A stretch of DNA of 64,000 bases from NCBI RefSeq assembly GCF_020880995.1, contig NZ_JAJISD010000007.1:248001-312000 (forward strand). Reading direction: 5' to 3'. Of the stretch, positions 62,837-64,000 are shown piece by piece (position 1 is the stretch's first letter; each line of letters begins with the position of its first letter). The stretch comes from Reyranella aquatilis (GTDB taxonomy: Bacteria; Pseudomonadota; Alphaproteobacteria; Reyranellales; Reyranellaceae). A model generated the notes under the pieces. That model did no database searches. It was not told the origin of the DNA and was given only the letters and a program-made list of their open reading frames with translations. The translations under genes were made by a program, and so were the position numbers.

Positions 62837-64000
62837 CTAGTGCTTCTGCTTGGCGAGCGCCTGCTCGCGGAGCTTGCTCATGGTGATGCGCGAGGTGATG
62901 GCCTCGGCATCGGTCTTCACATGGATGATCGCGGGCTTGCCGGCGCCGAGCGCGCGTTCGAAGGCAGCCTCGAAGTCAGCCGTGCGCTCGACCGTCTCGC
63001 CGTGGCCGCCGAAGGCGCGGGCATAGGCCGCGAAGTCGGGGTTCTTAAGCTCCGTGCCATGGACGCGCGTGGGATATTCGCGCTCCTGGTGCATGCGGAT
63101 CGTGCCGTACATGCCGTTGTCGACGACGATGAACACCACGTTCGCACCGTGCTGGACCGCAGTTGCAAACTCCTGCCCGTTCATCAGGAAACAGCCGTCG
63201 CCGCTGAACGACACGACGGTGCGGCCGGGCGCGGCGATCTTGGCCGCCACCGCGGATGGCACGCCGTAGCCCATCGAGCCGTTGGTCGGCGCGAGCTGGG
63301 TACGGAAGCCGCGATACTGGAAGAAGCGGTGCACGAAGCCGGCATAGTTGCCGGCGCCGTTGGTGACGATCACGTCGTCGGGCAGGCGCTTGTTCAGCCA
63401 GCCCACGATCTCCGCGAGATTCGCGGACCCCGGCTGCGGCGTCGGCTCGATGTTCTTCAGGTAGTCGGCGCGCGCCGCGGGCACGGTCGCCTTCCATGCC
63501 GAGGCATCGACCGGCTTCATCGCCCTCGCCGCGGCGGCGAACTGCGCCATGCCCGAGTTGATCGGCAGGGTCGCCTGGTAGACGCGGCCCAGTTCCTCGG
63601 CGCCGGCATGCACGTGCACCATCTTCTGAGCCGGCACGGGCAGGTCGAACATGGTGTAGCCGCCCGTGGTGGCCTCGCCCAGGCGCGGACCGATCGCGAT
63701 GATGAGGTCGCTCTCCTTGATGCGCTTGCCGAGCGGCGGGTTCACGCCGAGGCCGAGATCGCCGACGAAATTTTCGTGACGGTTGTCGATCAGGTCCTGG
63801 TTGCGGAAGGCCGTCGTCACCGGCAGGTGGTTGGCTTCGACGAACGCCTTGATGTCGTCGCAGGCCTTCGCGTCCCAGCCGCCGCCACCCAGGACGACCA
63901 GCGGCTGCTTCGCCGCCGCCAGCAGCTCGCGGAACGTCGCCATATCCTCCGGCGGGGGCGCGCCGCGCGCGACCTTGTAGGGACCGGCATCAGCGACCTC
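62837..64000 (-). CDS. Acetolactate synthase-like ThDP enzyme, N-terminus beyond the window
   Basis: 388 residues are present; the frame stays open to the right edge, so the N-terminal ThDP-pyrimidine domain (about 170-190 residues) is missing. The middle domain starts near the edge (LLAAAKQPLVVLGGGGWDA) and the C-terminal domain has the ThDP motif GDGCFLMNGQEFATAVQHGANVVFIVVDN, of which GDG and the final N bind Mg-diphosphate. Oxalyl-CoA decarboxylase, benzoylformate decarboxylase-like and sulfoacetaldehyde enzymes share this build, so the substrate is open. Internal ATG 63941-63943 is not the start. Confidence 0.88.
   Translation of the reverse strand, partial: EVADAGPYKVARGAPPPEDMATFRELLAAAKQPLVVLGGGGWDAKACDDIKAFVEANHLPVTTAFRNQDLIDNRHENFVGDLGLGVNPPLGKRIKESDLIIAIGPRLGEATTGGYTMFDLPVPAQKMVHVHAGAEELGRVYQATLPINSGMAQFAAAARAMKPVDASAWKATVPAARADYLKNIEPTPQPGSANLAEIVGWLNKRLPDDVIVTNGAGNYAGFVHRFFQYRGFRTQLAPTNGSMGYGVPSAVAAKIAAPGRTVVSFSGDGCFLMNGQEFATAVQHGANVVFIVVDNGMYGTIRMHQEREYPTRVHGTELKNPDFAAYARAFGGHGETVERTADFEAAFERALGAGKPAIIHVKTDAEAITSRITMSKLREQALAKQKH

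Overview
The window is GC-rich bacterial chromosome, gene-dense on both strands, with no rRNA, tRNA, phage, plasmid or insertion-sequence genes that I can see. A SAM-II type riboswitch ahead of metZ, many Bug-type (TTT) solute receptors, ABC importers and CaiB/BaiF and amidohydrolase genes point to a metabolically versatile alphaproteobacterium, perhaps soil or freshwater Rhodospirillales/Hyphomicrobiales; a Reyranella-like organism would fit, but that is inference. No stretch longer than about 300 bases lacks a gene; the larger gaps hold repeats, hairpins or regulatory sites and are listed.

Layout. 1-3.2 kb (minus): a LysR regulator, a 351-residue protein ending in a CxxC motif, a UGSC-family selenoprotein read through an in-frame TGA with a SECIS-like hairpin, and a small membrane protein. 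3.4-7.1 kb: flavin-dependent LLM monooxygenase plus a TTT receptor, then a divergent gamma-glutamyltransferase. 7.4-14 kb (plus): a complete Dpp-type peptide/opine ABC importer followed by a class III adenylate cyclase. 14.2-18.4 kb (plus): a complete sugar/glycerol-phosphate type ABC importer. 18.6-28.2 kb (minus): a ten-gene nucleoside operon with every junction overlapping or nearly so: BMP-family receptor, ATPase and two permeases, cytidine deaminase, purine nucleoside phosphorylase, thymidine phosphorylase, a PhyH-type Fe(II)/2-oxoglutarate dioxygenase, adenosine deaminase and an exported class C acid phosphatase. A dihydropyrimidinase is read divergently from it, next to a carbamoylsarcosine-type amidase.

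30.5-40.1 kb: an amidohydrolase, SDR, amidase, CoA-transferase with a TTT receptor, an MFS transporter and a sulfatase. 40.2-47.1 kb (plus): hydrolase, DNA glycosylase-like protein, Asp/Glu racemase-like protein, FAH-family enzyme, MFS transporter, nitroreductase, then an orphan peptide-type receptor. 47.1-52 kb (minus): nitrobindin-like protein, DUF2218 protein with a His-rich YqjI/PadR-like repressor and its operator, a small repeat-rich secreted protein and an autotransporter. 52.2-54.9 kb (minus): a D-galactonate type cassette (dehydratase, aldolase, kinase). 54.9-64 kb: housekeeping and mixed genes (argE, folE, apaG, CDF transporter, thioesterase/MarR pair, tenA, metZ with SAM-II leader, a TTT receptor and the C-terminal part of a ThDP enzyme cut by the window edge).

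The most interesting items are the selenoprotein with its CxxC partner gene, a dispersed intergenic element in three copies whose two hairpins show compensatory base changes, the SAM-II leader with a built-in terminator/antiterminator, and the dioxygenase of unknown substrate embedded in the nucleoside operon.
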